Shown here piece by piece: positions 35,911 to 44,947 of a stretch of 54,309 nt of DNA. The position numbers and the translations under genes are program-made. The notes beneath the pieces were generated by a model that did no database searches, was not told the DNA's origin, and worked only from the letters and a program-made list of their open reading frames with translations. The DNA is from Sedimentisphaerales bacterium. GTDB lineage: Bacteria > Planctomycetota > Phycisphaerae > Sedimentisphaerales > Anaerobacaceae. The stretch covers positions 1 through 54,309 of the forward strand of contig JAFGLV010000055.1 in the NCBI GenBank assembly GCA_016927855.1. Reading direction: 5' to 3'. Numbering within the stretch: the stretch's first letter is position 1; each line of letters opens with the position of its first letter.

Positions 35911-37170
35911 ATGATTGAAGATGCGGACAACCTTGAAACCGGACGGACCGGGCCTGCCTGGCCTCTCTACGGCGCGGCCTTCTCGACCTCGCTGAGCCTG
36001 AGCGTTTGTTGGACCGCGATGCCCTTCATCCTGAGCGGGATCGGAGGTACCGAGGTCCACGTGGGCTATGCGCTCGCGCTGAACAGTCTCACCTATATGG
36101 CTGCCCTGGTCCTGACCGGCTCGTTGCTGGGGCACATGGATGTCCGACGCGCGACGCTTCTGGCGACGGTGGTGGCTCTGGTCGCCGCGGTGGCGATGGT
36201 ACTTGCGGTATTGGGTTCCCAGCGGTCGGAGGCGGTCAACAAGCTGGCTTGGGTCTGGGCCATCATCGCGGCCGGCGGGCTCGGCGGAGCGGCGATGGCG
36301 CTGTTCTGGCCCTTTCTGATGAGCTGGGTCTCGGCTCGATTCGAGGGTCTGGAGCTGAACCGGCGTTTCGGACGCTACAACGGCTCGTGGTCCGGCGGCG
36401 GGCTGATCGGACCGGTGCTGGGCGCGTGGCTGGTGGAGTCGAGCCCGCTCTGGCCGGTGGTCGCTTCAGTCGTTTGTTTTGGGATGACGGTGGTGTTGCT
36501 GACCATCGCTCGGAGCAACTTGTCCGGCCGGGCAGGGCCCAGAGCCCCCGGCCTGACGCTGGAGAATGGCCATGATGCGCGAACGCTGGCGGACTATCGC
36601 TGGATGTCCCGGATCGCGCTGTTCTGCTCGTGGGCCTGCCAGGCGATTGCGCGCTCGCAGTTCGCGTTGCTCTTTGTGGCTCTGGGCTACACCGAAGCTC
36701 AATTCGGCCTTTACTACGGCGTCTTCGCGCTGTGCAACTTCCTGGCGCTGGTCGGAGCGGGTCGGTGGGCCTTCTGGCATTTCAAGCCGGGTCCGGTCTT
36801 CGTTTCGCAGGCGATGATGTTCGCGGCGCTGCTGATGATGGTCTTCGGCCGGACGCTGCCAGTGTTCTTCTTCTCGGCAGTCGTGCTGGGCATCGGATTC
36901 GGATTTTCGTATTGCTCGCACCTGTATTACGGCGCCTGCGGCAGCCGCAACCGCTCGGCGCGGATGGCGATCCACGAGACGGTCATCTCGCTGGGCATCA
37001 CGATCGGCGCCACCGGCGGTGGCTACTTCGCCAAGAACGTCGGCGCGTATGCGCCTTACTGGTTCGTTTTCGCTCTCGTCGGTTCAGGCGGGCTGCTACA
37101 ACTGTCGATACACTTCGTCTCGCGCACGCTGATCGTCCGTCGGCAAAAGGCTGCGACGCGGCGTTTGTAG
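35911..37170 (+). CDS. Major facilitator superfamily transporter, 419 aa
   Basis: About twelve membrane helices can be drawn, beginning PLYGAAFSTSLSLSVCWTAM and ending FVFALVGSGGLLQLSIHF. The loop after helix 2 reads GSLLGHMDVRRATLLATVVA, the MFS loop 2-3 signature in degenerate form, and the halves have similar layouts. The start at 35911 is preferred (an ATG at 35875 adds 12 residues and has no ribosome site). Substrate cannot be predicted. It stands alone after the vWA pair, and a hairpin overlaps its ribosome binding site. Confidence 0.82.
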   Translation: MIEDADNLETGRTGPAWPLYGAAFSTSLSLSVCWTAMPFILSGIGGTEVHVGYALALNSLTYMAALVLTGSLLGHMDVRRATLLATVVALVAAVAMVLAVLGSQRSEAVNKLAWVWAIIAAGGLGGAAMALFWPFLMSWVSARFEGLELNRRFGRYNGSWSGGGLIGPVLGAWLVESSPLWPVVASVVCFGMTVVLLTIARSNLSGRAGPRAPGLTLENGHDARTLADYRWMSRIALFCSWACQAIARSQFALLFVALGYTEAQFGLYYGVFALCNFLALVGAGRWAFWHFKPGPVFVSQAMMFAALLMMVFGRTLPVFFFSAVVLGIGFGFSYCSHLYYGACGSRNRSARMAIHETVISLGITIGATGGGYFAKNVGAYAPYWFVFALVGSGGLLQLSIHFVSRTLIVRRQKAATRRL

Positions 37171-37492
37171 TGCGCCCGTAAGAGCCTGCCCCGAGCTTGT
37201 CGAGGGGATGCCCGTGCGACTCATAGGCGGGACGCCCATGCTACTGCTCTGGCTACCCTAGAGTGGTGTGGAGCCCGCGATGGTCAGCGTTTGGCGATTG
37301 TGCGGCAGGCCGTGTCGCGGGCGTCCCCGCCCGCGCGTGGCGAGGGCATCTTGCCCTCGATTCGAAGGCGAGACGCCTTCGGTACACGCGGGCAAGATGC
37401 CCACGACACGATGAGCCGCGCAACCGCGACCGGCTTGTGTACTTTCGGATGCTACCGGCCAGATTAGAACGGACGCGGTGCTACGATATGCC
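37171..37492. other. 322-bp gap with degenerate repeats, no gene seen
   Basis: Holds a TTTGTAGTGCGCCCGTAAG motif copy (37164-37182), GAGCTTGTCGAGGGGATGCC, and a degenerate REP-like palindrome (37289-37440) ending in GAGCCGCGCAACCGCGACCGG, as in copies A and C. GGGCATCTTGCCCTCGA and GGGCAAGATGCCC form an inverted pair between 37345 and 37402. Confidence 0.5.
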
Positions 37493-39256
37493 TTACGGGC
37501 GGTGGTCAGGCTGTCTGGCGACCGTGTCCGCAAGGTCGGCAATCGCCTTCCAGTACGTGTCGCCGGCCACGAGCGGAATGTCATCGTGCGTGGCGCCATC
37601 GACCCATAGCTTGGACTTCGGCGCGTTGGCGCGCGCGAGCAGCTTCTCGGCGTGCCAGGGTGCGACGACGTCATCGTCCCTCCCATGAACGATCAGGACA
37701 GGACATTGGATGTCGTCGATACGTTTGAGGTTGTCGAACTTGTCGAACGGCGCCAGGCGGATACGCGTGACGGTACGAAGGGCGCTGACAAAAGCGCTCT
37801 CGAGAATCAGCCCGCCCATCGGTTCTCGCGCCGCTAGGTAGCAGGCGGGTCCCGCGCCCACGGATCGGCCGTGCGCGATGATATTCTCCGGCTCGACCCC
37901 GGCCCGTTCGACCAGATAGCGATGCGCGGCGGTCACGTCGCGATACGTGTTCGTCTCGCTCGGCTTGCCGGTACTGGCGCCGTAGCCGTGATAGTCATAG
38001 GCAAAGACCGTATAGCCCTGCTTGCGATACTCTTCGAAGAAGGGACGCAACTGTCCGAGGTCTTCGGCGACGCCGTGGCTGTAGAGGATCGTAAACCGTG
38101 CCTCCGGGTTCTTCAGATGCAGCGCCCAGATCAGGGCGCCGTCGTCCGTCTCTAACTCGATCAGATCGGACGTGTCGGTATAGCTCGCGGCCGGTAGAGG
38201 CATGAAGATCACGCGGTCGGCACTGACTGCCACGACCGCCAGCACGGCGCCGTAAACGAGCAGGGGAGCCAGGACATAGCGGCTCTTGGACAGGATCAGC
38301 CGCAGTAGATCGGCAGAGCTGCGCGACCGCGCTCGGACCGGCTCGCCTGCCAGCCAACTTCTGATGTCACCGACCATCTCGGCAGCAGACTGGTAGCGCT
38401 CGTCAGGCTCCTTGGCGAGGGCTTTGAGCACGATGGCCTGCACGTCCCAGTCCAACCGCCGCACGTAGGCGGAGGGCTTGACCGGCTCGCTTTCGCGGAT
38501 GTTCTGCAGAGTCTCCAACATCGACGTTTCGACGTCGTAAGGGAAGTGGCCGGTGAGCAACTGGTACAGGACGACACCGAGCGAGTAGATGTCGGTGCGC
38601 GTGTCCAGGTGGCCGCGCTGCCCGGCCGCCTGCTCCGGCGACATATAGGCCGGTGTGCCGGTGACTTCGCCATCGAGCGAGAGCGTTTTGAATGTGCTCT
38701 CGTCGAGAACGGCCCGCGCCAGGCCAAAGTCCACCACCCGCGGCTGCCCGTCGCGCGTGACGAGAATGTTCGACGGCTTGAGGTCGCGGTGAATCACGCC
38801 GTTCTGGTGGGCGTGCTGGATCGCTTCGCAGACCTTGAGCATCAGCTCCATCGTCTGCTCGACGGACAGGTCGTGCCGTTGAGCATACTCATCCAGCGGC
38901 ACGCCCTCGATCAGCTCCATCGCGTAGTAGTAAAGGCCTTCGCACAGGCCGCTGGCGTAGATGCGCGCGATGTTGGGATGATTCAGCTTCGCGGCCAGCT
39001 CGACCTCCCGCGCGAAACGCGCCATTGCCTTGCGCGAGCGCAGCAGAGCCGCGTGCGGGACCTTCAGCGCCACCTGGCGGCGCGTGCTCAACTGCCTCGC
39101 GCGCCAGACGTGCCCTTGCGCGGCTTCGCCCAGGGGACCGAGGATCTCATAGCCCTTGATCTTCGGCGCTGCCGGTGGGCCGTCCCCGGCTCCGCGCGGG
39201 GCCGGGCCACTCACGGGCGGCAGGCCGTCGGAGATGTCTCGCCTCTTGTCGCTCAT
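37493..39256 (-). CDS. Transmembrane Ser/Thr protein kinase fused to an ABHD17/Bem46-like alpha/beta hydrolase, 587 aa
   Basis: Residues about 36-300 are a Hanks-type kinase: nucleotide loop LGPLGEAAQGHVW, catalytic Lys VALKVP (K65), HRDLKPSN (156-163), DFG (176-178) and MSPEQ. A single membrane helix (about 327-350) leads to a C-terminal alpha/beta hydrolase: SHGVAEDLGQL, FAYDYHGYGASTGKPSE, nucleophile GRSVG (S465), VHGRDDDVVAP (Asp) and DGATHDD (His557), which resembles ABHD17/Bem46 proteins. The triad is complete. By topology the hydrolase should face outward, taking the place of a PASTA-type sensor. The ATG at 39256 overlaps the preceding gene by 4 bp, so it is translated with that gene and probably with the ECF sigma factor upstream. 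Confidence 0.88.
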   Translation of the reverse strand: MSDKRRDISDGLPPVSGPAPRGAGDGPPAAPKIKGYEILGPLGEAAQGHVWRARQLSTRRQVALKVPHAALLRSRKAMARFAREVELAAKLNHPNIARIYASGLCEGLYYYAMELIEGVPLDEYAQRHDLSVEQTMELMLKVCEAIQHAHQNGVIHRDLKPSNILVTRDGQPRVVDFGLARAVLDESTFKTLSLDGEVTGTPAYMSPEQAAGQRGHLDTRTDIYSLGVVLYQLLTGHFPYDVETSMLETLQNIRESEPVKPSAYVRRLDWDVQAIVLKALAKEPDERYQSAAEMVGDIRSWLAGEPVRARSRSSADLLRLILSKSRYVLAPLLVYGAVLAVVAVSADRVIFMPLPAASYTDTSDLIELETDDGALIWALHLKNPEARFTILYSHGVAEDLGQLRPFFEEYRKQGYTVFAYDYHGYGASTGKPSETNTYRDVTAAHRYLVERAGVEPENIIAHGRSVGAGPACYLAAREPMGGLILESAFVSALRTVTRIRLAPFDKFDNLKRIDDIQCPVLIVHGRDDDVVAPWHAEKLLARANAPKSKLWVDGATHDDIPLVAGDTYWKAIADLADTVARQPDHRP

Positions 39257-39786
39257 GCCTGCCTCGACCTGCGCCGGCAAATCTCTCGGGCCTGACCGAA
39301 CAGCGCGACCAGTTCCGGCGCCATCCACCGCTTCTCCAGCAGCACCGCCAAGGAATCGGCCAGGGCTGCGTAAGTGCTCTGCGTGATCTTCGTATCGTGG
39401 ACCACCAGCGCGGCGGCTATCGCCGCGAAGTACACGGTCCGCGCCAGCGCCGTTTCGGTTGCGGAGTCCAGCGTACTCGACAGCGTCTTGCTGCACCCCT
39501 TGATCGCGCCGAGGAGAGCGACATCCGACCGGGGACTCAGGAGAATGTCACCCAGCGGCCTGCCCTCTAGCGCGGCAGCGTCGCTCTGCGTGTCGCGCAG
39601 CATCATGACCAGCGTGTCCCGCAGGAGCGAGCCCTTGGGCTCGATGCAGGTCAGTTGCTCGCGCAGCAGTCCGCGCAGGACCTTGTCCTCGTCTGCTTCT
39701 GCCGCCGGGTCGGGCCCTTCGGCGCCGATGGCGAACAGGTCCGCCATCTGGTCCAGTCTCAAACCGTACGTCGATTTCCTGTCCAT
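39253..39786 (-). CDS. Unrecognised 177-aa protein between an ECF sigma factor and the kinase
   Basis: No known family is recognised. The chain is mostly helical and soluble: an acidic N-terminal third (GPDPAAEADEDKVLRGLLRE), a middle with SLLRDTLVMMLRDTQSDAAAL, and an Ala-rich helix (TALARTVYFAAIAAALVVHD) that could be amphipathic, ending in basic residues (REICRRRSRQA). It overlaps the kinase start by 4 bp and follows the sigma gene by 70 bp. It may be a regulator, adaptor or kinase substrate; context only. Confidence 0.75.
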   Translation of the reverse strand: MDRKSTYGLRLDQMADLFAIGAEGPDPAAEADEDKVLRGLLREQLTCIEPKGSLLRDTLVMMLRDTQSDAAALEGRPLGDILLSPRSDVALLGAIKGCSKTLSSTLDSATETALARTVYFAAIAAALVVHDTKITQSTYAALADSLAVLLEKRWMAPELVALFGQAREICRRRSRQA

Positions 39787-39856
39787 TGCTTCTCACCGTC
39801 GCAGACGTCTTGCCGTCGTAACCCGAATTCGCTCTGGGCAGTCTACTATACCCCAC

Positions 39857-40633
39857 TTATGGCAAGGATTGCCGGTTGCTCGTCAGAAACTGGCGCAATT
39901 CGCGGATTTCCTCACCGATCTCTGCATCGACCGCCACGGACTGGCGTATGTTGCGTTTCAGCGCCGCCTGCAAGCGCCGCTTGACCGCGAAGATCATGTT
40001 CGACGCCTTCACCGCCTCTGCGATGCCGTGCCGGACGCACAATTCGGCCAGAGTCGGCGGCGTTCGGTCCTCCAGCGTCGGGCGCAGCACCCGGTCGTGG
40101 AACAGGTCCCAGTGCGTCGTCATGCCGTTGGCGCGACAGTCGGCTTCGACCTCCTCCAGCGTCCGGTCCAGTAACTCCGACACCCAGGCGTAGTGGAACG
40201 TCTCGTCGGAGCTGATCGCTTGCACCACCTCAGGCAACTCGCCTGCGTCGGCCTGGTCGAGCTCGATCAGCTTATGTTTCGGGATGCGTTTGAGGGCTGT
40301 CCGGCGACGATGGACGTTGGCGAGATAGTTGCTCAGCGCCGACAGCAGGAGCGTGCGGAAGCGCCCTCGGGCCGGGTCGGCACGCCGGATCAGGTCGCGG
40401 CCCAGCACCACCTCCTGAAAGAAGCCTTGCGTCAGGTCCTTGGCCTCCTCGTTGCTACGGCCCTTGTGGCGCAAGTAGCAGTAGACCGGCTTCCAGTAGT
40501 CCTGGAGCAGGTCGCCGATGACGCGGTTGCTGTCGGCGTCGTCGCCCGGACCGGCCTGCTGAATGGCGGTCCAGTGCGTGCTCGGAAACCGCCGCTGACT
40601 GCCTCCGATCCGCGTATCATCGTCCATCTTCAC
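39857..40633 (-). CDS. ECF-type RNA polymerase sigma factor of the long planctomycete type, 258 aa
   Basis: The N-terminus FPSTHWTAIQQAGPGDDADS and LLQDYWKPVYCYLRHKGRSN followed by EEAKDLTQGFFQEVVLG are the region 2 signature of planctomycete ECF factors that sit beside Ser/Thr kinases. The C-terminal part is longer than usual (about 100 extra residues) and ends with a region 4-like helix-turn-helix (LAELCVRHGIAEAVKASNMI, FAVKRRLQAALKRNI). A GTG start at 40633 has GGGAG 7 nt upstream; an ATG two codons later is an alternative. Followed by the 177-aa gene and the kinase-hydrolase in the same direction, implying that phosphorylation may control this sigma factor. Confidence 0.88.
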   Translation of the reverse strand: MKMDDDTRIGGSQRRFPSTHWTAIQQAGPGDDADSNRVIGDLLQDYWKPVYCYLRHKGRSNEEAKDLTQGFFQEVVLGRDLIRRADPARGRFRTLLLSALSNYLANVHRRRTALKRIPKHKLIELDQADAGELPEVVQAISSDETFHYAWVSELLDRTLEEVEADCRANGMTTHWDLFHDRVLRPTLEDRTPPTLAELCVRHGIAEAVKASNMIFAVKRRLQAALKRNIRQSVAVDAEIGEEIRELRQFLTSNRQSLP

Positions 40634-40678
40634 GATTTCACTCCCAAACGCCTCGACGAGTCACGACCTTCGTGCTCA

Positions 40679-40706
40679 ATCATAAGATATCGAGCACAAA
40701 TCGCAA
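40679..40706 (-). promoter_or_regulatory. Possible promoter of the ECF-kinase operon
   Basis: Minus-strand TTGCGA (40701-40706), 16-bp spacer, TATGAT (40679-40684) in an AT-rich island. Predicted leader about 40 nt. Confidence 0.35.
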
Positions 40707-40794
40707 ATATTGTTGTTTCGCGCGCAATACGTCCGCGCTTCGGGGTATCTCTGTTTGCGGAAGCTGCCTGGCTGACGTGGCTAACCCTGGGAAG

Positions 40795-40833
40795 GGGAGC
40801 GAGCGGGCCCGCGGAGGGGGTCTGCTCGCTCCC
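40795..40833. repeat. Inverted repeat upstream of the Pmp-like gene
   Basis: GGGAGCGAGC (40795-40804) and GCTCGCTCCC (40824-40833) with a 19-nt G/C-rich loop. It lies between the ECF operon and the Pmp-like gene; either a terminator remnant or a leader structure. Confidence 0.5.
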
Positions 40834-40886
40834 TGTTTGAACGCACACCTTTGGGCATCAGAGTCTCATATCGAAAGGAGCGGAAA

Positions 40887-42970
40887 GTGGAGAGGTCAGG
40901 AATTCCCTTAGTGGCAAGAGTCGCTTGCGTGCTTGTGCTGGAGCTCGGCGCGATCGGGCAAGGGGCTATCATCTATGTCGATGATGACGCCGGAGGTTTT
41001 GGTGATGGCTCGTCTTGGGCTGATGCGTTCGTTTACCTCCAGGATGCTCTGGCGGTAGCCCAGGCAGGCGACGAGGTTCGCGTCGCTCAAGGCGTCTACA
41101 GGCCCGATGAGAGCGCGGCCCATCCAGACGGTACGGGCGACCGGCTGGCGAGCTTCTGGCTGCTCGAGGGGGTCGCCATTCGGGGCGGTTTTGCCGGCGT
41201 CGGCGCGGCCGATCCCGACGCGAGAGACATCGCTCGTTACGAGAGCGTTCTGAGCGGCGATCTGACAGGTGACGACGTCCCCGTTGCTGATCCGTGCGGC
41301 TTGCTCGTGGAGCCGACTCGCGCGGACAATAGCCGGGCTGTGGTGCAAGCCGGTCTGTGCGACAGGTCCGCTATCTTGGAGGGCTTCACGGTTAGCTCGG
41401 GCTCGGCGCTTGATTCCCGGGGGGCCGCCGGAGCGGGGCTGCTCCTGTCGGACTGGGGGACCCCGTCCTACCCGTCGATACGAAATTGCTCCTTTGTCGG
41501 TCACGCCGGCAGCGCCATCTCTGTGTCCTATGCCCGCCCTGAACTGATCGACTGTGCCTTCGTGCAGAATGCGGCGCCCCTCTACGGAGGTGCCATCCAA
41601 GTCTATGCGGTGATCAACTTCCCCTCCTCACGGGGCAAACTCACCTTGCGACGGTGCAGTTTCGTCGACAACTACGCGGCAGAGGCCGGTGGCGCGATCT
41701 ACACCAGCGATGCTTTAAGGTTCCGGACGGATGATCCGTCCATCGCGATCGACGGTTGCACTTTTGCCGGCAACTTCGCCAGGAAGGGCGGCGCCGTCAG
41801 TTGCGACGCCGGCGAGACGACTTTCACCGCGAGCGAATTTCGTGGCAACCGGGCCTTCACCGGAGGCGCCATCGAGGGCAGCTTGGGGGGCTGACGGACT
41901 GTCGCTTCAGTCGTAACGTCGCGACCGACCGAGGCGGCGCTCTTCGCCTCAGCGGGGCTCTGACCTGCGCAAGGTGTCTTTTCGCCGGCAACCTGGCCTG
42001 GCTGAGCGGCGGAGCGGTGTACTCCAGCGGTGAGATGCTGTACAGGAACTGCACCTTCGCAGATAACCGGTCGCCTGACGGCGAGGCGTCTCGCGCCGCC
42101 AGCGGTCGTGGCGGCCCCGCGCGCAATCTCCTGGCTTACTGTATCATCTGGGGCCTGACCAGAGATCTTGAGCTTCACCCATGGCTATCATACGCGTCGA
42201 TCGCCTATTGCGACGTGCAGGGAGGTTTTCCCGGCGCGACCAACCTGAACGTCGATCCTTTGTTCGCCAGTCCGGGCTCCTGGAAGCTCAACGGCACGCC
42301 AGACGATCTCACCGACGATCTCTGGAGCGAGGGAGACTACCACCTCAAGTCGCAGGCCGGGAGGTGGGACCGTGCCACCGAGAGTTGGGTCGCCGACGAC
42401 GTGACCAGTCCCTGTATCGACGCGGGCGACCCTGCCTCGCCGATCGCCGACGAGCCCTTCCCCAACGGCGGTGTCGTGAATCTGGGAGCGTACGGCGGCA
42501 CCGCCGAGGCGAGTAAGTCCTACTTCGGCGCGCCTGTGTGCCAAACGCACCTGGCGGGTGACATCAACGGCGACTGCAACGTCGATCTCGCGGACCTGCT
42601 CATTCTGGTCGCCCAGTGGACGGAAGGTCCGGCGGCGGAGCATCCTCCGATTGCGATCGTGGAGCCGCAGAACGGCGCCGTGTTTGAAAGCTCCACACGG
42701 TCGGTCCCGATTCGCGTCGAGGTCACCGACCCTCACTTCGTGGCAATCGACGTGCGAGTCAGGGTTAGTCATCATTCCGACGCCCTCCACTACGGAAGCT
42801 CCTTCTCCACGAGGCAAGAGGCGGACGGCTGGTCCGGGCAGTGGTCCGTGCCGGCACCGCGGAGCGGCGCTGCCGAGCATGACTACACAATCACCGCGGA
42901 AGCCACCGACTACCTCGGCCGCGTTCATGTCTCCTCGCCGATAACGGTCACCGTTCGTCAGTTGCCCTGA
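40887..42970 (+). CDS. Secreted Pmp-like beta-helix protein with C-terminal dockerin-like module; -1 frameshift at a G6 run
   Basis: A GTG at 40887 is used (AAGGAG at 40875-40880). A signal peptide precedes IIYVDDDAGGFGDGSSWADA, the usual start of these secreted beta-helices. Repeats of the polymorphic-membrane-protein type follow: FVQN...GGAI, FVDN...GGAI, FAGN...GGAV, FRGN...GGAI, FSRN...GGAL, FAGN...GGAV and FADN. The frame ends at a TGA (41892-41894), but repeats continue in the -1 frame; the change occurs in G GGG GGC at 41885-41891. Downstream is the calcium-binding dockerin-like AGDINGDCNVDLADLLILVA and an Ig-like C-terminal domain (IEPQNGAVFESSTRSVP type). The full product would be about 694 aa. 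Programmed frameshift, phase-variation tract or sequencing error cannot be separated here. Confidence 0.78.
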
Positions 42971-43395
42971 TCGCGCATTCGCGCACACGCTGGGCCGGCC
43001 GCATCGACGCTGAAAGCCCACCGAGCGCCAGGTCGGTGACAGGATCGCCAGGGAGGTGCAGCCGCGGTGTGTAGCGTGATCTCAGCGAGCTGGACTTGAG
43101 GGCCGGCCCGTTCCGGCCCGGCGCCCGGCCGTTTCGTGCGGAAACGGGCCGGAGCGTGCGAACAAATCCCGCCGGGTCGGCGTACAATTGTCTCATGCCA
43201 AGGGCGCTGCCCTTACGGACTATCCTGTCGTGTTGCTCGGAACGGAAAATTTGCGGTGTGGGCCTTGACGGGCGTCGCTTTTTTCGTAAGCCTATAGGGC
43301 TCGTTTTCGTGAGGGGTTCGTAGTGTGCCCGTGAGGGCAACGGGCGAATGATCAATCGCCTCCACGAGCAGTGGGCAAAGGTTTTGGAGACCGAT
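42971..43395. other. 425-bp gap with G/C-rich hairpins and a repeat, no gene seen
   Basis: CCGGCCGTTTC (43125-43135) pairs with GAAACGGGCCGG (43141-43152) with one bulge. A TTCGTAGTGTGCCCGTGAGG motif copy is at 43317-43342. No convincing promoter with normal spacing was found before the ABC operon. Confidence 0.5.
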
Positions 43396-44115
43396 ATGAT
43401 TGAAGTCAAAGACCTTCGGCGCAGCTTCGGGCCGGTCGTCGCGGTGGACGGCGTCTCCTTCAGCGCCGAGAAAGGCCAGGTGCTGGGCCTGCTCGGTCCC
43501 AATGGGGCCGGCAAGACCACCACGATGCGCATGTTGACGTGCTTCATCCGGCCCGACGGCGGGACCGCCAGGGTGTGCGGGCACGATATCCTGACGGACT
43601 CTGTCGGCGTGCGGCGCTCGGTCGGCTACCTGGCGGAGAATTCGCCGGCCTATCCCGAGATGACGGTCGGGGGATTCCTGAAATTCATTTGCGACGTGCG
43701 CCAGATCGGCGGGCCCAAGCGCAAGCAGGCGCTGGATCGCGTCGTCCCGATGTGCTCGATCGAGTCGGTTTATCACCAGACCATCGAGACGCTCTCGAAA
43801 GGGTACAAACGCCGGGTCGGGCTGGCGCAGGCGCTGATCCACGACCCCGATGTGCTCATCCTCGACGAACCCACCGACGGGCTCGACCCCAATCAAAAGC
43901 ACGGCGTCCGCGGGCTCATCAGCGACATGGCCAAGGACAAGTGCATTATCGTCTCGACCCACATTCTCGAAGAGGTCGACGCGGTCTGCTCGCGCACCAT
44001 CATCATCGCACGCGGCAAGGTCCTGGTGGACTCGACGCCCAAGGAGTTGAAAGAGAAGCACCATGCGGGCCTGGACGAGATCTTCCGTAGAATCACCAGA
44101 GCCAAGGTGGCCTGA
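43396..44115 (+). CDS. ABC transporter ATP-binding protein, GldA-like, 239 aa
   Basis: Walker A GPNGAGKT (34-41), Walker B VLILDEPTDGLDP, the switch His in IVSTHILEEV and an ABC signature LSKGYKRRVGLAQAL. The signature starts LSKGY instead of LSGGQ, which is usual in the GldA/NatA subfamily. GGAGA lies 5 nt before the ATG at 43396. It powers the permease and GldG-like proteins that follow in the operon. Substrate unknown; the family includes gliding-motility and Cu/NosF-like exporters, but here it occurs without other gliding genes. Confidence 0.93.
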   Translation: MIEVKDLRRSFGPVVAVDGVSFSAEKGQVLGLLGPNGAGKTTTMRMLTCFIRPDGGTARVCGHDILTDSVGVRRSVGYLAENSPAYPEMTVGGFLKFICDVRQIGGPKRKQALDRVVPMCSIESVYHQTIETLSKGYKRRVGLAQALIHDPDVLILDEPTDGLDPNQKHGVRGLISDMAKDKCIIVSTHILEEVDAVCSRTIIIARGKVLVDSTPKELKEKHHAGLDEIFRRITRAKVA

Positions 44116-44215
44116 CATTGATAACGGATGATTGATTATTGATGATTTCAGAGCAAGTACAGACCGCTCGATCAACAGTCAATCATCGATAGTCAGTCGT
44201 TTTCGGGAGTGTGAC

Positions 44216-44947
44216 ATGAACAGCTTTAAGGCGGTATTCAAGCGGGAGTTGAAAAGCTATTTCGCGACACCTCTGGCGTATGTCTTTCTCGTTATTTTTC
44301 TGGCGGCCGCGGGTTATCTGACCTTCAAGCAAGGCTTCTATGAAGCGGGCCAGGCGGACCTGCGTGCCTTCTTCATGAATCTGCCGGTGCTGTTCATCTT
44401 CATGGTGCCGGCCACGGCGATGCGCCTCTGGGCGGAGGAGCGCAAGGTCGGCTCCGTCGAACTGCTGTTCACGCTGCCGGTGACGATCGGACAGGCGGTC
44501 CTGGGCAAGTTCCTGGCCGCCTGGCTGTTTTTGGGGATCGCGCTGGCGTTGACGTTCCCGATGGTCTGGACGGTGTTCTACCTGGGCAACCCCGACGTCG
44601 GGCTGATTATCACCGGCTATCTCGGCAGCTTCCTGCTGGCAGGGGGCTTCCTGGCGGTCGGCTGTTTCTTCTCGGCCGTGAGCAAGAACCAGGTGATTGC
44701 CTTTGTCTTGTCGGTGGTGGCGTGCGCGATTCTGGCCTACGCCGGCATGCCGACGACGCTGAACTATCTGTCGTCCTTCCTGCCGAGCGGCCTGGTCGCC
44801 GCGGTGGGGGGGTTCAGCATTCAGACGCACTTCGACTCGATGCAGAAGGGCGTGGTGCAATTCCGAGACCTTGCCTATTTCATTTTGCTGATCGCCGGCT
44901 GGGTAGCGGCCTGTGCGGTCGTTTTGGATGAAAGGAAGGCCAGCTAA
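44216..44947 (+). CDS. ABC-2 type permease, GldF-like, 243 aa
   Basis: Six membrane helices: YVFLVIFLAAAGYLTFKQG, LPVLFIFMVPATAMRLWAEE, AWLFLGIALALTFPMVWTV, IITGYLGSFLLAGGFLAVG, VIAFVLSVVACAILAYAGM and FILLIAGWVAACAVVLDE. The motif FKRELKSYFATPLAYVFLV at the N-terminus and RLWAEERKVGSVELLFTLPV between helices are conserved in GldF-like permeases. CGGGAG is 7 nt upstream. The stop and the ATG of the GldG-like gene overlap by one base (TAATG), so these two are tightly coupled. Confidence 0.93.
   Translation: MNSFKAVFKRELKSYFATPLAYVFLVIFLAAAGYLTFKQGFYEAGQADLRAFFMNLPVLFIFMVPATAMRLWAEERKVGSVELLFTLPVTIGQAVLGKFLAAWLFLGIALALTFPMVWTVFYLGNPDVGLIITGYLGSFLLAGGFLAVGCFFSAVSKNQVIAFVLSVVACAILAYAGMPTTLNYLSSFLPSGLVAAVGGFSIQTHFDSMQKGVVQFRDLAYFILLIAGWVAACAVVLDERKAS

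Noticed and set aside
43265..43297. Promoter TTGACG...TATAGG before the ABC operon
   Set aside because: The spacer is 22 bp, too long for a sigma70 promoter.
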